Assembly: GCA_900550345.1 (NCBI GenBank)
Contig: URRX01000030.1
Location: 1 to 11,737 of the forward strand
DNA length: 11,737 nt
Origin: an uncultured Anaerococcus sp.
GTDB taxonomy: Bacteria; Bacillota; Clostridia; Tissierellales; Peptoniphilaceae
Direction: 5' to 3'
Below, one piece after another: positions 6,330-11,737 of the stretch. Each line of letters begins with the position of its first letter. Position 1 is the stretch's first letter. The notes under the pieces were generated by a model. It worked only from the letters and a program-made list of their open reading frames with translations. It was not told the DNA's origin and made no database searches. Position numbers and translations under genes: made by a program.

Positions 6330-6539
6330 ATGAAATTATTTAAAATAATAGGTTTAATTTTGGCTATTATCTTTGTATTTTTTGGATACAATATTTATTT
6401 TAGGAAAAAATACAATTTGATAAATAATTTTGAAAAAGATTATAAAAATGGATTAAAGAATGAAAATTATGCAAAAAAAGTTGGATTAATTGAATTAATA
6501 TTAGGCATAAGTTTCTTTATATTATTCTTAAGTTTATAG
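6330..6539 (+). CDS. Small two-helix membrane protein (DUF3784-like)
   Basis: A 69-residue protein starting 9 nt after the folT stop and preceded by AGGGGAA, so it is presumably co-transcribed with folT and under the same promoter. One hydrophobic helix covers about residues 5-23. A charged stretch follows (YNLINNFEKDYKNGLKNENY, about 29-48), and a second helix spans about 51-69, ending at the C-terminus. This layout resembles DUF3784-type proteins of Firmicutes, whose function is unknown. The role in folate uptake, if any, cannot be read from the sequence. Confidence 0.65.
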   Translation: MKLFKIIGLILAIIFVFFGYNIYFRKKYNLINNFEKDYKNGLKNENYAKKVGLIELILGISFFILFLSL

Positions 6540-6565
6540 AAATTTATGCAAAAGATTAAAGCAAA

Positions 6566-6595
6566 AAAAGACGGGAAGCGCTCTTCCTGTCTTTT
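6566..6595. terminator. Two-way terminator after the folT unit (copy B)
   Basis: AAAAGACGGGAAG (6566-6578) pairs with CTTCCTGTCTTTT (6583-6595), with one G-T wobble and a 4-nt loop. It serves the folT transcript on the plus strand and the candidate antisense RNA of copy B on the minus strand. It is a diverged copy of the terminator at 6864-6899. Confidence 0.8.
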
Positions 6596-6658
6596 AATTG
6601 CATATAACTTGTTAACTTCTATACAATCTCACTATACAATTTAAAATTAAAAAATCCA
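6566..6658 (-). ncRNA. Candidate second antisense RNA cassette (diverged copy B)
   Basis: Read on the minus strand, this segment aligns with the antisense RNA gene at 6864-6961. The -10 is TATAGT (plus 6631-6636), the spacing is the same 16 nt, and the -35 is weaker, TGGATT (plus 6653-6658). A similar 5' region follows, with TGCAT and spaced TTA..TTC blocks, and then the same GACAGGAA-type terminator. Roughly three quarters of the bases match over the first 40 nt by eye. No hydrophobic peptide gene precedes it, because the DUF3784-like gene occupies that place. It could be a decayed duplicate or a solo antitoxin RNA for a toxin elsewhere. Confidence 0.45.
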
Positions 6659-6694
6659 TTTTTAAATTTCTTATTTTTTTAATAATTCTTATGA

Positions 6695-6700
6695 TAAAAT
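6695..6700 (+). promoter_or_regulatory. Likely -10 element of the small hydrophobic peptide gene
   Basis: TGATAAAAT contains an extended -10 (TG plus TAAAAT at 6695-6700). The region around -35 is only T-rich, so this promoter relies on the extended -10 if it is real. It would give a leader of about 45 nt before the 6752 start. Confidence 0.4.
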
Positions 6701-6751
6701 ATAAATGATATTTTGCTAACATCTCCATAATTTAAAAAGGAGGTGAGTATT

Positions 6752-6847
6752 ATGCATCTTAAAAATATATTAGTTTCAATTATTCTTAGCGTTATAGCAA
6801 ATTTTATCTATGATTTTATTTGCAAATGGCTTGACGATAAGAATTAA
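6752..6847 (+). CDS. Small hydrophobic peptide, putative type I toxin
   Basis: A 31-residue peptide beginning MHLKNILVSIILSVIANF. It has a single membrane helix (about residues 5-24) followed by a charged tail with CKWLDDKN. The ATG is preceded by a very strong site, AAGGAGGTGAG. Size, one helix and a charged C-terminus match the Fst-type and related peptide toxins of Firmicutes, which insert in the cell membrane. The start-codon region, codons 1-9, is repeated in the facing antisense RNA gene, as expected of a type I toxin mRNA and its antitoxin RNA. It is too short to be trusted as a gene on length alone. The ribosome binding site, the peptide composition and the complementary RNA together make it credible. 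Toxicity itself is an inference. Confidence 0.75.
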   Translation: MHLKNILVSIILSVIANFIYDFICKWLDDKN

Positions 6848-6863
6848 GCAAAACATTGAGCCA

Positions 6864-6899
6864 CAAAAAAAGACAGGAACTGCAATTCCTGTCTTTTTT
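6864..6899. terminator. Shared two-way terminator of the toxin-antitoxin pair
   Basis: AGACAGGAA (6871-6879) pairs perfectly with TTCCTGTCT (6886-6894) around a 6-nt loop, with A- and T-runs on the two sides. It can end the peptide mRNA from the left and the antisense RNA from the right, so the two RNAs overlap through the whole hairpin. Confidence 0.88.
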
Positions 6900-6927
6900 A
6901 ATGCATCTTATACATTAGTTTCTTTAC
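6865..6927 (-). ncRNA. Antisense RNA, putative type I antitoxin
   Basis: A short minus-strand RNA of about 60 nt is predicted from a near-consensus promoter 7 nt upstream and the terminator hairpin at its 3' end. From its presumed start near 6927 it carries GAAACTAAT and then TAAGATGCAT, the complements of the peptide gene's codons 5-9 and 1-4. Pairing would cover the start codon of the toxin mRNA and block ribosome entry. Both RNAs also share the complementary terminator stem, which can give a first kissing contact. The exact ends are predicted, not measured. Confidence 0.75.
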
Positions 6928-6933
6928 ACTTTC

Positions 6934-6961
6934 ATTATACAAGCTAAGTATTTAAAGTCAA
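6934..6961 (-). promoter_or_regulatory. Strong promoter of the antisense RNA
   Basis: On the minus strand TTGACT (plus 6956-6961) and a perfect TATAAT (plus 6934-6939) are 16 nt apart. This is much closer to consensus than the promoter of the facing peptide gene, as expected if the antitoxin RNA must be in excess. Confidence 0.8.
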
Positions 6962-6984
6962 TTCTTTTTTTAAATTTTCAACAA

Positions 6985-7608
6985 TTATTTTTGAATTATA
7001 TCCAATGTTTCAGCGTCAAGTTCTACATCGTCTCCGCCAACAACATCGATTTCGTAAACTGTTTTTCCTTCATCATTTACATCTAATTCATAAGATTTTA
7101 CAAATCCTTTGTTGTTTTCAAGTGCTTTATCAATAGCTTCTTTTGCATCTTTTACTTTTGCAAAATCAATAGCTTTTTCATCATTAGAATCATCTTCGCT
7201 GTCTTGTTCTTTTGATAAAATTTCTCCGCTTTCAGCGTCTACTTTTGCTTCATATTCATCATTTCCATTAAATCCTGTGATGTCATAAGCATATTTTTCA
7301 TTATCTTTGTCAAGTTCAACTGAAGAAATTTCTATTCCTTCTACTTTAAATTCATCTTTAAATTTTTTAACAGCATCATCAAGAGAGATTTTAAATTCTT
7401 TATCTTCAATTCCTGTTGTCATTTCATCTTTTTTCTTTTCAGCCTTATCTTTTGTAGAATTTACTTCTTCAGAAACAGCAGCTTTTGTATTGCTTGCTGC
7501 ATCTTTTGCATCTTCCTTAGCATTTTTTGCATTTTCTCCAGAACAAGCTGAAAGTACAAGAGCAAGGGCAAGTGCAGATGCTCCATATTTTAAATTTTTT
7601 AATTTCAT
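6985..7608 (-). CDS. PepSY-like domain lipoprotein
   Basis: A 207-residue secreted lipoprotein. It has a positively charged start, a hydrophobic core (ALALALVL) and a lipobox LSAC with the lipidated Cys22. After a long charged, alanine/lysine-rich linker (about 24-65) come two repeats of a PepSY-like layout: a helix (SLDDAVKKFKDEF, and later DAKEAIDKALENN) followed by strands YAYDITGF...EYEAKVDAESGEI and TVYEIDVVGGDDVELDAETL. PepSY domains are found in extracytoplasmic inhibitors of peptidases and related envelope proteins. The specific partner is unknown. The ATG at 7608 follows GGAGGGAAAAT. I see no terminator between its stop and the antisense RNA promoter. Confidence 0.85.
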   Translation of the reverse strand: MKLKNLKYGASALALALVLSACSGENAKNAKEDAKDAASNTKAAVSEEVNSTKDKAEKKKDEMTTGIEDKEFKISLDDAVKKFKDEFKVEGIEISSVELDKDNEKYAYDITGFNGNDEYEAKVDAESGEILSKEQDSEDDSNDEKAIDFAKVKDAKEAIDKALENNKGFVKSYELDVNDEGKTVYEIDVVGGDDVELDAETLDIIQK

Positions 7609-7643
7609 ATTTTCCCTCCATTATTTAATAATTTCACATTATT

Positions 7644-7671
7644 AATATACTGCATTCATAAAATGAAACAA
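7644..7671 (-). promoter_or_regulatory. Promoter of the lipoprotein gene
   Basis: TTGTTT (plus 7666-7671) and TATATT (plus 7644-7649), read on the minus strand, are 16 nt apart. The 5' leader would be about 30 nt with a good ribosome binding site. Confidence 0.5.
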
Positions 7672-7732
7672 GTATTGATATTTTTTTAATAATCTTTATT
7701 TTGATTTTCATTTTGTTGATTTTATCTTAAAA

Positions 7733-7759
7733 ATAAAAAAGCAGGTCATATGACCTACT
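7733..7759 (-). terminator. Terminator of the tagatose/galactosamine operon
   Basis: On the minus strand the stem GTAGGTC/GACCTGC, containing one T-G pair, encloses an ATAT loop and is followed by TTTTTTAT. The stem starts at the gntR stop codon itself, so translation and termination signals overlap. Confidence 0.85.
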
Positions 7760-8468
7760 TAATTAATGATTGGGGATTATAGGATGTTTCATAATAGAAT
7801 TTATCTGCCCTTGCATAAGAAATTGTATATTCTATCATTATATTTTCAATATCATAACTTTCTCTTTGTATTTTTAAACAAGGACTTTTACTCATTATAT
7901 TTAACGCTTGTGCTTTTTCATCTTCTAAACTTGATACCGAAAAACTCTCCTTTACTTGGTAGATTTTTGTATTAAATAATTCATCAAATATATCATATAA
8001 TGCTTTTTTGGATAATAATTGTTTATTTATCGTAGAAAATCTATTGTAAGGAATTATTGTAGTTTCATACATCATAGCTATATCATCAGCAAGCCTAAGC
8101 CTATCAAATTGGATTATTTTATCGTCTTTTGCCAAATTTAATAATTTCTTTAAATCGCTGTTTGCTTCTTTTATATCAAATTTAATAACTATTGACTTTG
8201 GTTTTTTACCATTTTTTTTGGTTTGTTCAGTAAAGGAATAATAATTAGAAAGATTTTGCCTATTTTGTTCTCTTACAAAAGTTCCCTTACCCTGGATTTG
8301 ATAAAGCATACCAGAATTTACTAAAGAACCTACTGCATTTCTCACTGTTGTTCTTGATACATTATAATCTTTACAAAGTTGCCTTTCTGATGGCAATTTG
8401 TCTCCTTTTTCCATAAAGGAAATTTTTGTAATAAGCTCGTCTATGAGTTTTGAATATAAAGCTGACAT
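7755..8468 (-). CDS. GntR-family (HutC/UTRA type) transcriptional regulator
   Basis: A 237-residue cytoplasmic regulator. An N-terminal winged helix-turn-helix spans about residues 1-68, with KLPSERQLCKDYNVSRTTVR (24-43) as the recognition region and the wing GMLYQIQGKGTFV (53-65). A UTRA effector domain covers about 75-232, the ligand-sensing fold of sugar-phosphate-responsive GntR proteins such as NagR and AgaR-type regulators. It is the last gene of the sugar operon and starts 2 nt after the agaS stop. There is no obvious ribosome binding site of its own, which suggests translational coupling. It probably represses this operon and is released by a phosphosugar. The likely operators flank the internal promoter at 9640-9667. 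The effector identity is inferred from the neighbours. Confidence 0.9.
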   Translation of the reverse strand: MSALYSKLIDELITKISFMEKGDKLPSERQLCKDYNVSRTTVRNAVGSLVNSGMLYQIQGKGTFVREQNRQNLSNYYSFTEQTKKNGKKPKSIVIKFDIKEANSDLKKLLNLAKDDKIIQFDRLRLADDIAMMYETTIIPYNRFSTINKQLLSKKALYDIFDELFNTKIYQVKESFSVSSLEDEKAQALNIMSKSPCLKIQRESYDIENIMIEYTISYARADKFYYETSYNPQSLIK

Positions 8469-8470
8469 AA

Positions 8471-9601
8471 TTATTTATAATCGTGGATTGTAACTCCCTT
8501 TACAACCCTATTTACTGTATGAGTTCTTGATGGATTATCTGGTGTATTTCCAACTCTAAGGCTAGTTATCAACGCAATTATTTGACCAACAATTATATAA
8601 ACAAGACTTAGATAAACATCATCTAATCCTTCTTCTTCAAATATCAATTCATAATCCCTATCTAATTTTGAATTTGAAATTCCTATTATTTTTTTTGCAA
8701 TTTTATCATTTGCTATCTCATCTAAAACATCCAAATCATACATTCTTGTATAATCATTTGATGAAACAAAAGAAATTACAAGACTGTTTTCATCAACAAA
8801 AGATTTTGGACCATGTCTAAAGCCCATTGATGAATCCCAAATTGTTGCAACTTCTCCAGCTGATAATTCTAGAATTTTTAATCTTGCTTCTTTTGTCAAT
8901 TTTCCCAAAGTACCTGATCCTAGATAAATAACCCTATTAAAATCAAAATTTACTAAGTTTTCAATTTCTTCCAAACGATCATAAACTTCTTTTCCAAGTT
9001 TTGAAATTTTTTCTACAATTTCTTTTTTGTTTTTTGTTTTTGTATCAAATATCAATAAATTTGCAAGTAACATTGATGAAAATGAATTTGTCATAGCAAA
9101 TCCTTTATCATTTGTAATTTCTGGCTCCAAAAATACATAAGATTTTTCATCATCTTTTAAAGCTTGAGCAAGTTTTCCATCTTTTGCACAAGTAATAGGT
9201 AAATTATAAAAATCATCTACAAGTTTTTTTCCAAGTTCTACAGCTGCAAGAGATTCTGGGGAATTTCCACTCCTTGCAAAAGATACCAAAAGTGTTTTTT
9301 GGTCTTTTTGAAAATGTAGGTAAGGAGATGAAACCAAATCTGTTGTAGCAACTGATTCAAAAGAAAAATCTCCATGAGTTTTCAAATAATCATAAGCAAC
9401 ATTTCCTACATATTCACTTGTACCTGCACCTGTAAAAATAACCTTGCAATCTTTACCTATTTTTTCTAAAAACTTATCTATATCATTTTTTCTTTGTTCA
9501 TATAAATTATAAACTTCAAGCCATGTGTCAGCTTGGTTTAAAATCTCTGTATAAGTATTTTTAAAATCTTTTTCTTCTAATTTACTTTTGTCTAAAAGCA
9601 T
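8471..9601 (-). CDS. agaS: SIS-domain galactosamine-6-phosphate deaminase/isomerase (AgaS-like)
   Basis: A 376-residue cytoplasmic sugar isomerase, of typical AgaS length. It carries two SIS (sugar isomerase) domains. The first has FTGAGTSE (56-63) and SFARSGNSPES (107-117), and the second has YLGSGTLGKLTKEARLK (226-242) with FRHGPKSF (261-268). The C-terminal NRVVKGVTIH (364-373) is a further AgaS signature and separates it from GlmS. Family members convert galactosamine-6-phosphate to tagatose-6-phosphate with release of ammonia. The product feeds directly into the LacC and LacD enzymes encoded upstream in the same operon. AGGAGGG precedes the ATG. A separate internal promoter sits in the 104-nt gap before it. 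The family is firm and the exact amino-sugar substrate is inferred. Confidence 0.88.
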   Translation of the reverse strand: MLLDKSKLEEKDFKNTYTEILNQADTWLEVYNLYEQRKNDIDKFLEKIGKDCKVIFTGAGTSEYVGNVAYDYLKTHGDFSFESVATTDLVSSPYLHFQKDQKTLLVSFARSGNSPESLAAVELGKKLVDDFYNLPITCAKDGKLAQALKDDEKSYVFLEPEITNDKGFAMTNSFSSMLLANLLIFDTKTKNKKEIVEKISKLGKEVYDRLEEIENLVNFDFNRVIYLGSGTLGKLTKEARLKILELSAGEVATIWDSSMGFRHGPKSFVDENSLVISFVSSNDYTRMYDLDVLDEIANDKIAKKIIGISNSKLDRDYELIFEEEGLDDVYLSLVYIIVGQIIALITSLRVGNTPDNPSRTHTVNRVVKGVTIHDYK

Positions 9602-9615
9602 ATTTCCCTCCTATA

Positions 9616-9629
9616 TTGGTAATAACCAA
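9616..9629. promoter_or_regulatory. Candidate GntR operator downstream of the internal promoter
   Basis: A perfect inverted repeat, TTGGT-AATA-ACCAA, lies just after the predicted start site and just before the agaS ribosome binding site. The TTGGT/ACCAA arms resemble the half-sites of NagR/DasR-type GntR regulators, and the gntR gene is in the same operon. Confidence 0.55.
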
Positions 9630-9639
9630 ACTTAATAAC

Positions 9640-9667
9640 ATTATATTTTCTGTGGTATCTTAATCAA
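9640..9667 (-). promoter_or_regulatory. Internal promoter for agaS-gntR
   Basis: On the minus strand TTGATT (plus 9662-9667) and TATAAT (plus 9640-9645) are 16 nt apart. This lets agaS and gntR be expressed apart from lacC and lacD. Confidence 0.6.
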
Positions 9668-9672
9668 GACCA
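9653..9672. promoter_or_regulatory. Second candidate GntR operator over the -35 box
   Basis: TGGT (9653-9656) and ACCA (9669-9672) are outer arms of an imperfect inverted repeat with inner CTT/AAG arms, and the left side has two extra bases. It covers the spacer and the -35 box of the internal promoter and shares the TGGT/ACCA half-sites with the site at 9616-9629. Confidence 0.4.
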
Positions 9673-9705
9673 ATTTCATTAATACATATTTTTTCTAAAT
9701 TTATG

Positions 9706-10686
9706 CTACTTTTCTATTTTTTCAAAAATTGATACGGCTGTTTCTTTTAAAACTTCATTTAAGCTTTGAATATTTTCTTTACCCTTTTCTCCTAACCATT
9801 TTTTTGATTCATCTTGGTCTTTAGCATATATTTCTACACAATCTTTCCATGTAGCCCTACCACACAAAACTCCATTGAAATTTGAACCTGCTTCTTTTGC
9901 AAGTTTTAAAGTTTCTTTGAAAAGTTCTGCACTTACACCACCTGATAAGAATATAAATGGAATATTTGTTGCATCAGTTTGTTCTTTGAAAAATTTCTTA
10001 GCTTGGTCTTTGCTATAAACATAATTTTCACCATAGCCTTCTACAAAATTCATATTTACTGGTGTTTCCACTTTTAAAACATCAACCTTGTACTTAGGAT
10101 TATCAAATTCTTTCATGGCTTCAATTACTTTTTTTGGTCTAACCTTTGCATATTTTTCATCTTTTTCGCTATCAAGTGTATAATCATAAGTTACAATTTC
10201 CAAAAAATATGGAAGTCCTAAACCTTCTGCCTCATAACCAACTCTTTCAACCCAAGCTTTTTTTACATCATTTATTTTCTCATCTTCGTCAACATCATAA
10301 TACAAAAGAACTTTTAATGCGTTTGCTCCCATTTCTTTTGCTCTAAGACCTGACATAAAATCAATTAATCTAGGAAGTCTGCCTACTTCATACTCATCAT
10401 ATCCAGTTTGCTCATAGCTTATAATTAAACCCGCTTTTTCATCTTTTGCTTCAATAGCAGTTTTTCCATAAATTGGATCTAACAAAATTGATGATGAAAA
10501 AGGTGTAAGCTCTTTTGAAACTTGTCTTTTAAATTCAGAAATTCCTTCAACATTATTCAATGATTCATTTGCTTTATTCATCATTTTTTCCATAGAACCT
10601 CTTTGGTCTATGGCAAGAGCTGCAATTATTCCGTCTTCATTTGCTAATTTTTCTAGATTTTCTAATTTTTCTTTTGAAATTTTCAT
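9706..10686 (-). CDS. lacD: Tagatose 1,6-bisphosphate aldolase
   Basis: A 326-residue cytoplasmic class I aldolase that splits tagatose 1,6-bisphosphate into dihydroxyacetone phosphate and glyceraldehyde 3-phosphate. Length and numbering agree with the streptococcal LacD. Lys205 (DVLKVETPVN) is the Schiff-base residue, and Lys125 (ALKVLLYY) and Glu163 (YFLEIVTYD) line the active site. The AIDQRGSM segment (25-32) and the FIFLSGGVSAE phosphate-binding loop near 244-254 are also typical. The ATG overlaps the lacC stop in an ATGA arrangement, with AAGGAGT inside the end of lacC, so the two are translationally coupled. Some related enzymes also act on other ketose bisphosphates, so strict substrate choice is unproven. 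Confidence 0.93.
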   Translation of the reverse strand: MKISKEKLENLEKLANEDGIIAALAIDQRGSMEKMMNKANESLNNVEGISEFKRQVSKELTPFSSSILLDPIYGKTAIEAKDEKAGLIISYEQTGYDEYEVGRLPRLIDFMSGLRAKEMGANALKVLLYYDVDEDEKINDVKKAWVERVGYEAEGLGLPYFLEIVTYDYTLDSEKDEKYAKVRPKKVIEAMKEFDNPKYKVDVLKVETPVNMNFVEGYGENYVYSKDQAKKFFKEQTDATNIPFIFLSGGVSAELFKETLKLAKEAGSNFNGVLCGRATWKDCVEIYAKDQDESKKWLGEKGKENIQSLNEVLKETAVSIFEKIEK

Positions 10687-11618
10687 ATTAACTCCTTAAT
10701 TTCTATTTTTTCTTTGTATTTATCAAAATCATTTATATTTATGTGGGCAATTTCCTCATTTAGAACATTCAAAAGTCCACAAGTCATTGATTTTTTTATA
10801 AAATCTTCATCATCTTCCTTGTTATAAATTGCAGATAAGGCTCCAGCTAAGGTCGAATCACCACTTCCAACAGGATTTATAGCTTTAACCTTTGGGACTT
10901 TCGCCTTGTAAATTTTATTTTTTATTTTAAATATAGCCCCATCTTTTCCTTGAGAAAGAATTATATGAGGAATATCTTTAAGTGGAGATTTATCAAATAT
11001 TTTTCTTATTTCCTCTTCATTTTCTGGAAATTCTTTTTCAATAATATCTTTTATTTCTGTTTCATTTGGTTTTATCAAATCAGGCTTAATTTCGCCTTTA
11101 ACAATTTCTTTCAAAGTATTTCCAGATGTATCAAGTGATACAAATATTTTATTTTCTTTTGCAAATTTTATAATTTTTTGATAAAAACTTGTATCAAGAC
11201 CTTTTGGCAAAGAACCTGATATATTAATTATTTCAATATTTTTTGATATTTTTTCCAGATGAGCCAAAAATTCTTTTTCCTTTTCTAACTCAAGTTTTGG
11301 ACCTTTTTCTAGAATTTCTGTTTGATTATTATCATGAATTATTGCAATACAATTTCTAGTTTCATCTTCAAGTTTAATAAAATCGTGGGATATTTTTCTT
11401 TCATCAAGCCTTTTTTCAATAAATTCTCCAAGTTTACCACCAACAAAACCAGAATTTATCACATTTTCTCCTAATTCATTTAAAACATAAGAAACATGGA
11501 TTCCCTTACCACCAGCATCTTTATTTACAAGCTCTACCCTATTAACATCATCAATTATAAAATTTTCAATATTGTATGAAATATCAACAGAAGGGTTAGC
11601 AGTTATAGTTAAAATCAA
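10683..11618 (-). CDS. lacC: Tagatose-6-phosphate kinase (PfkB family, LacC/FruK type)
   Basis: A 311-residue cytoplasmic ATP-dependent sugar kinase. PfkB signature 1 is DAGGKGIHVSYVLNELG (34-50). ISGSLPKG (133-140) and KPNETE (183-188) form the middle motifs. Signature 2, NPVGSGDSTLAGA (248-260), contains the catalytic base Asp254. These fit the LacC/1-phosphofructokinase branch, which phosphorylates ketohexose phosphates at the 1 position. Because lacD overlaps it and agaS follows, tagatose-6-phosphate is the likely substrate. It starts with TTG, supported by AGGAG 7 nt upstream and by the PfkB N-terminus (MILTITANPSVD) beginning at that codon. Fructose-1-phosphate kinase activity is the main alternative. 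Confidence 0.9.
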   Translation of the reverse strand: MILTITANPSVDISYNIENFIIDDVNRVELVNKDAGGKGIHVSYVLNELGENVINSGFVGGKLGEFIEKRLDERKISHDFIKLEDETRNCIAIIHDNNQTEILEKGPKLELEKEKEFLAHLEKISKNIEIINISGSLPKGLDTSFYQKIIKFAKENKIFVSLDTSGNTLKEIVKGEIKPDLIKPNETEIKDIIEKEFPENEEEIRKIFDKSPLKDIPHIILSQGKDGAIFKIKNKIYKAKVPKVKAINPVGSGDSTLAGALSAIYNKEDDEDFIKKSMTCGLLNVLNEEIAHININDFDKYKEKIEIKELI

Positions 11619-11619
11619 A

Positions 11620-11737
11620 TTATTTCTCCTTTTTCATAAATTTTTTATTAACTTCAAGAACAAAATAAGTCTTAGTTCCTACACAATCAATCCCCAAAAA
11701 AATTTTTTCATAATAATTTCTCTTTTTAAAATTATAT
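11620..11737 (-). CDS. Partial gene upstream of lacC (C-terminal end only)
   Basis: The last 38 codons of a minus-strand frame run in from the right edge of the window. They read NYYEKIFLGIDCVGTKTYFV near the middle and end EVNKKFMKKEK before a TAA at 11622-11620. One base separates that stop from the lacC TTG, and the lacC ribosome binding site lies inside this frame, a very tight operon junction that supports a real gene. I do not recognise the family. From its position it should be another sugar-use gene, such as a deacetylase, glycosidase or transport component, but nothing in the visible part shows that. Confidence 0.6.
   Translation of the reverse strand, partial: YNFKKRNYYEKIFLGIDCVGTKTYFVLEVNKKFMKKEK

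Larger units (their letters stand above)
6752..6922 (+). repeat. Paired direct repeats linking toxin start and antisense RNA
   Basis: Block 1, ATGCATCTTA, is at 6752-6761 and again at 6901-6910. Block 2, ATTAGTTTC, is at 6769-6777 and again at 6914-6922. The blocks are 7 nt apart in the peptide gene and 3 nt apart in the RNA gene. Because the second copy is transcribed from the minus strand, its RNA is complementary to both blocks of the peptide mRNA. This recalls the DRa/DRb repeats of the Enterococcus pAD1 par locus. Confidence 0.85.

Noticed and set aside
6140..6343. A 67-codon frame overlapping folT
   Set aside because: It lies out of frame inside folT, lacks a ribosome binding site and has no recognisable composition.
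7307..7645. A 112-codon plus-strand frame rich in serine and alanine
   Set aside because: It is the mirror of the lipoprotein gene in another frame. The real gene has a lipobox, PepSY-like repeats and a ribosome binding site.
7766..7975. A 69-codon plus-strand frame
   Set aside because: It is antisense to the 3' end of the GntR gene, with no ribosome binding site or family resemblance.
10146..11138. Plus-strand frames at 10146-10346 and 10950-11138
   Set aside because: They are antisense shadows of lacD and lacC, with composition expected from the reverse of AT-rich coding sequence.

Overview
The window reads as chromosome from a very AT-rich, low-GC Gram-positive anaerobe of the Firmicutes type. 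The signs are strong AGGAGG-like ribosome binding sites, sigma-A promoters of TTGACA/TATAAT type, a Clostridia-style THF riboswitch, a lipobox lipoprotein and a LacC/LacD tagatose pathway. Something like the Peptoniphilaceae/Tissierellia is plausible, but the genus is an inference. I saw no rRNA, tRNA or CRISPR array.

Layout. (1) 1-2200: an AbgT-family p-aminobenzoyl-glutamate-type transporter with its own promoter and terminator, then an orphan Phd/YefM-like antitoxin. A consensus promoter at the extreme left edge points out of the window. (2) 2200-2660: gene debris on the minus strand, with a DNA adenine methylase (HsdM-like) fragment and a 43-codon DUF4926-like piece. (3) 2665-4813: a minus-strand operon of an AEC-family permease followed by a D-2-hydroxyacid dehydrogenase. 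(4) 4816-5560: more debris, with an internally deleted IS200/IS605 TnpA and the 3' end of a possible YcxB-like gene. (5) 5602-6539: a promoter, a tetrahydrofolate riboswitch, the folate ECF substrate-binding protein FolT and a small two-helix membrane protein. (6) 6540-6963: the most interesting region. A 31-codon hydrophobic peptide gene faces a short convergent antisense RNA gene across a shared two-way terminator. The antisense RNA carries two blocks complementary to the first nine codons of the peptide gene, which is the architecture of a type I toxin-antitoxin locus. A second, diverged antisense-RNA cassette lies just upstream without a peptide gene. (7) 6985-7671: a secreted PepSY-like lipoprotein. 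(8) 7733-11737: a minus-strand operon for galactosamine/N-acetylgalactosamine-type sugar breakdown (unknown partial gene, then lacC, lacD, agaS, gntR), with an internal promoter flanked by likely GntR operators.

How the genes fit together. AgaS would convert galactosamine-6-phosphate to tagatose-6-phosphate, LacC would phosphorylate it, and LacD would split the bisphosphate into triose phosphates. The GntR/UTRA protein is the likely local regulator. FolT under a THF riboswitch, together with the AbgT-family carrier, suggests reliance on salvage of folates and folate fragments. The short lengths of the broken genes and the IS remnant show that the intergenic gaps have absorbed and lost mobile or accessory DNA.
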